A stretch of DNA of 64,000 nucleotides, taken from positions 62,001-126,000 of the forward strand of contig CAJYHL010000051.1 of NCBI GenBank assembly GCA_913774625.1. Reading direction: 5' to 3'. Below the pieces are notes generated by a model. That model saw nothing but the letters and a program-made list of their open reading frames with translations. It had not been told where the DNA came from and ran no database searches. This DNA comes from an uncultured Acidovorax sp. (GTDB lineage Bacteria; Pseudomonadota; Gammaproteobacteria; Burkholderiales; Burkholderiaceae_C). The first letter of the stretch is position 1, and each line of letters begins with the position of its first letter. The position numbers and the translations under genes were made by a program. Positions 62,101 through 64,000 of this stretch are shown here, in pieces.

Positions 62101-64000
62101 GGTGGTCGCCGAAGGCACGCCCGAGGACGTGCGCCAGCACCCCACGTCGCATACCGGCGCGGCGCTGCGCGACTACGAACTGGCCCTGGGCGAGGGCGGC
62201 CATTCGGTCCACGAAAAGGCCGCAGCGCTACGGAAAGAGAAGCGCAAGGCGCAGGCGCATGCTGCGCCGGAGGCGCGGAACGCCATCGAGATCGTCAACG
62301 CCAAGGAGCACAACCTGAAGAACCTGTCGGTGGACATTCCGCGCGGCAAGTTCAACGTGGTGACCGGCGTCTCGGGCTCGGGCAAGTCCACGCTGGCCTT
62401 CGACATCCTGTTCAACGAAGGGCAGCGCCGCTACCTCGAATCGCTCAACGCCTATGCGCGTTCCATCGTGCAGCCGGCCGGCCGGCCCGAGGTGGATGCG
62501 GTCTACGGCATTCCGCCCACGGTGGCCATCGAGCAGCGCCTTTCGCGCGGCGGCCGCAAGAGCACGGTGGGCACGACCACCGAGGTCTGGCACTTCCTGC
62601 GCCTCTTGTACGTGAAGCTGGGCGTGCAGCACTGCATCCACGACGGCGCCGCCGTGCAGCCCACGAGCGCCGACAACATCGCCGCGCAGCTGCTCACGCA
62701 GTTCAAGGGCCGGCACATCGGCCTGCTGGCGCCGCTGGTGATGAACCGCAAGGGCGTCTATACCGAGCTGGCCGACTGGGCCCGCCCGCGCGGCTACACG
62801 CACCTGCGGGTGGACGGCAACTTCCTGCCGACCACCGGCTTTCCGCGCATCGACCGCTTCAAGGAGCACACCATCGAGCTGCCCGTGGCCAGCCTGGACG
62901 TGACGCCTTCGCAGGAGGCCGAGCTGCGCGCCGCGCTGGCCCGTGCGCTGGAGCTGGGCAAGGGCGTGGTCCACGTGCTGAGCGGGCTCGACGGCCTGAA
63001 GGAGGCCATGGCCGCCGGCCAGCCCACCGCCGGCATCGGCACGCTGCAGGCCTTTTCCACCAAGCGCGCCTGCCCGGTCTGCGCCACCAGCTATGCCGAG
63101 CTGGACCCGCGCCTCTTCTCCTACAACAGCAAGCACGGCTGGTGCCCCGACTGCGTGGGCACGGGCGTGAAGCTCACCCGCGAGCAGCGCAAGGTCTTCG
63201 ACGACTCGGTGCAGGACGACAAGGATCGGGGCCGCGAGCAGACCTTCGCCGAACCCGAGGCCGAGGACGTGGCCGAGACCGCCTGCCCGACCTGCCAGGG
63301 CACGCGCCTGAACCCCGTCGCGCGCGCCGTGCTGTTCGCCGGCGTGCCGGTGACCGAGGTGGCGCGCCTGTCGGTGGCCGAGGTGCGGCAGTGGATCGAC
63401 GGCCTGCAGCTCTCGGGCCGCGAGGCCGAGATCGCCCGCGACCTGGTGCCCGAGATCAAGAGCCGGCTCGAATTCCTGGAGGAAGTGGGCCTGTCCTACC
63501 TCACGCTGGACCGGGGCGCGCCCACGCTCTCGGGCGGCGAGGCGCAGCGCATCCGCCTGGCCGCGCAGCTGGGCAGCAACCTGCAGGGCGTGTGCTACGT
63601 GCTCGACGAGCCCACCATCGGCCTGCATGCGCGAGACAACCAGATCCTGCTCAACGCCCTGCACAAGCTGGGCGACAAGGGCAACACCCTGGTGGTGGTG
63701 GAGCACGACGAGGACACCATCCGCCGCGCCGACCACATCATCGACATCGGCCCCAGCGCGGGCAAGCGCGGCGGGCGGCTGGTGGCCCAGGGCTCGGTGG
63801 CCGACATCCAGGCCGCCGAGGATTCGCAGACCGGCCGCTACCTGCTGCACGCCATGCGCCACCCGCTGCAGGCGCGGCGCAGCATGCAGCCCTCCGAGGT
63901 GGACGCCGACACCGTGGCGTCGGCCCAGCCCGCCGATGCACCTGCCGGCCGCCAGAGCGCTGCCGTCAAGAAACGGGCGGCGCAGGCTGCGGCATTGCAA
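59195..64000 (+). CDS. uvrA: excinuclease ABC subunit A, double-length form; 3' end outside window
   Basis: 1602 residues are visible and the frame is still open at the window end. UvrA recognises DNA damage for nucleotide excision repair. Two UvrA-like units are fused: unit 1 has Walker A GPSGSGKSS (33) with signature LSGGEVQRINL (529) and Walker A GVSGSGKST (681) with LSGGEAQRLKL (874). Unit 2 has Walker A GVSGSGKST (1058) with LSGGEAQRIRL (1445), and its second ATPase should lie beyond the edge. Zinc-finger cysteine pairs (CDTC, CPTC, CPDC, CPVC) are present in both units. Normal UvrA is about 940 residues, so this is the roughly doubled class found in some Proteobacteria. ATG at 59195 begins TQGLIRIHGARQHNLKDI, the standard start. 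Confidence 0.92.
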   Translation, partial: MTQGLIRIHGARQHNLKDIDLDIRTGELTVVTGPSGSGKSSLVFDTLYAEGQRRYVETFSAYARQFLDRMDKPAVDKVEGVPPAIAIDQTNPVRSSRSTVGTMTELNDHLKLLFARAGQLFDRQTAQPVRHDSPDSIYAELQQRCASAGDPRIVLTFPVELPANTSPEQVEQWLSASGFTKVQAEREQDGRKLLDVVADRFRLAKAERARVVEAIEVALKRGTGRLTVYRLADEEGGEPELWKFSTGLHSPESDLRYAEPIPSMFSFNSAVGACDTCRGFGRVIGVDYGLVIPNEKLTLRAGAIKPIQTPAWKEAQDDLMRHAEAAGIPRDTPWYKLTEEQKQWVIQGTPGFKEGNWNKQWYGIRRFFEYLESKAYKMHIRVLLSKYRSYTPCPTCGGARLKTESLLWRIGSKAAADAVVEPAQRFMPHGVAWSRAQLEALPGLTLHDLMLLPIERLRRFFALLGEEAIAPLSIADGAGGSAAAGPQAAENSGDAQALKLLHEEITTRLKYLCDVGIGYLTLDRQSRTLSGGEVQRINLTTALGTSLVNTLFVLDEPSIGLHPRDMHRITEAMLRLRDAGNTLVVVEHDPAVMLAADRMIDMGPGPGERGGQIVFDGTTADLRRADTLTGVYLGGRRQITSGMKRMVTDSTPRLVLEGARQHNLRDVSVDFPLQRLVTVTGVSGSGKSTLIQDVLAPALLRHFGKATESPGVHDRLLGADHLGDVVFVDQSPIGKTARSNPVSYVGAWDAIRELFAMAPLSRQRGYTAAKFSFNSGDGRCPTCGGSGFEHVEMQFLSDVYLRCPDCDGKRYRPEILEVTIERGGRLMNVADVLELTVSEAAQAFSQDRDVIRALQPIVDVGLEYVKLGQPVPTLSGGEAQRLKLAGFLAEAARSASSSRQPLAKKGTLFLFDEPTTGLHFDDIAKLMRALRKLLDAGHSLIVIEHNLDVIRASDWLIDLGPEGGDGGGLVVAEGTPEDVRQHPTSHTGAALRDYELALGEGGHSVHEKAAALRKEKRKAQAHAAPEARNAIEIVNAKEHNLKNLSVDIPRGKFNVVTGVSGSGKSTLAFDILFNEGQRRYLESLNAYARSIVQPAGRPEVDAVYGIPPTVAIEQRLSRGGRKSTVGTTTEVWHFLRLLYVKLGVQHCIHDGAAVQPTSADNIAAQLLTQFKGRHIGLLAPLVMNRKGVYTELADWARPRGYTHLRVDGNFLPTTGFPRIDRFKEHTIELPVASLDVTPSQEAELRAALARALELGKGVVHVLSGLDGLKEAMAAGQPTAGIGTLQAFSTKRACPVCATSYAELDPRLFSYNSKHGWCPDCVGTGVKLTREQRKVFDDSVQDDKDRGREQTFAEPEAEDVAETACPTCQGTRLNPVARAVLFAGVPVTEVARLSVAEVRQWIDGLQLSGREAEIARDLVPEIKSRLEFLEEVGLSYLTLDRGAPTLSGGEAQRIRLAAQLGSNLQGVCYVLDEPTIGLHARDNQILLNALHKLGDKGNTLVVVEHDEDTIRRADHIIDIGPSAGKRGGRLVAQGSVADIQAAEDSQTGRYLLHAMRHPLQARRSMQPSEVDADTVASAQPADAPAGRQSAAVKKRAAQAAALQ

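Overview
The window is high-GC Gram-negative DNA with the content of a Burkholderiales chromosome, most likely Comamonadaceae (Acidovorax/Alicycliphilus/Comamonas-like). The pointers are a LiuR-controlled leucine degradation cluster, a general porin of the betaproteobacterial type, a MHS transporter, a stand-alone aceK and a double-length UvrA. The family assignment is inference. No rRNA, tRNA or CRISPR array was seen.

Layout. 1-2612: end of an OmpA-like gene coupled to a CHASE2/HD-GYP c-di-GMP phosphodiesterase. 2634-7054: MATE exporter, Lrp/AsnC regulator, and a divergent pair for ornithine cyclodeaminase and an acetylpolyamine-deacetylase-like protein. 7074-11387: a metal or siderophore uptake set (DUF2946, TonB-dependent receptor, PepSY membrane protein). 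11495-17679: a more A/T-rich accessory block in two parts. The first is a tandemly duplicated DUF3304 lipoprotein plus a DUF2235 (Tle1-type) lipase, which looks like a type VI effector/immunity module. The second is a tight four-gene operon: homospermidine synthase, YgiB-like DUF1190 lipoprotein, YgiC-like ATP-grasp ligase and DUF350 membrane protein. 17916-20766: creatininase-family amidohydrolase and a chemoreceptor.

20951-52358 carries the leucine/isovalerate pathway with other genes interleaved. liuR has an operator in front of it and a second in front of liuA (isovaleryl-CoA dehydrogenase). Further along come a thiolase, a second acyl-CoA dehydrogenase, an acyl-CoA ligase, both methylcrotonyl-CoA carboxylase subunits (liuB, liuD), the methylglutaconyl-CoA hydratase (liuC) and HMG-CoA lyase (liuE). 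Together these convert isovaleryl-CoA to acetoacetate and acetyl-CoA. Interleaved are carbonic anhydrase (bicarbonate, which the carboxylase uses), aceK, a hybrid kinase/response regulator pair, a repeat lipoprotein, an inositol-polyphosphate-phosphatase-like lipoprotein and several hydrolases. Directly after liuD sits a sharply A/T-rich two-gene cassette (OLD-like ATPase + DUF4276) that looks like an acquired phage-defence module. The 5' end of liuD carries a partial duplication and a perfect 19-bp inverted repeat around its start codon.

52429-64000: YbaK, DUF1289 and 2-hydroxychromene-2-carboxylate isomerase genes, a MHS transporter, a porin with a clear terminator, an intact ISL3-family insertion sequence lying exactly in that terminator's T tract with an 8-bp target duplication, a small membrane protein, and the 5' part of a four-ATPase-module uvrA that runs off the end of the window.
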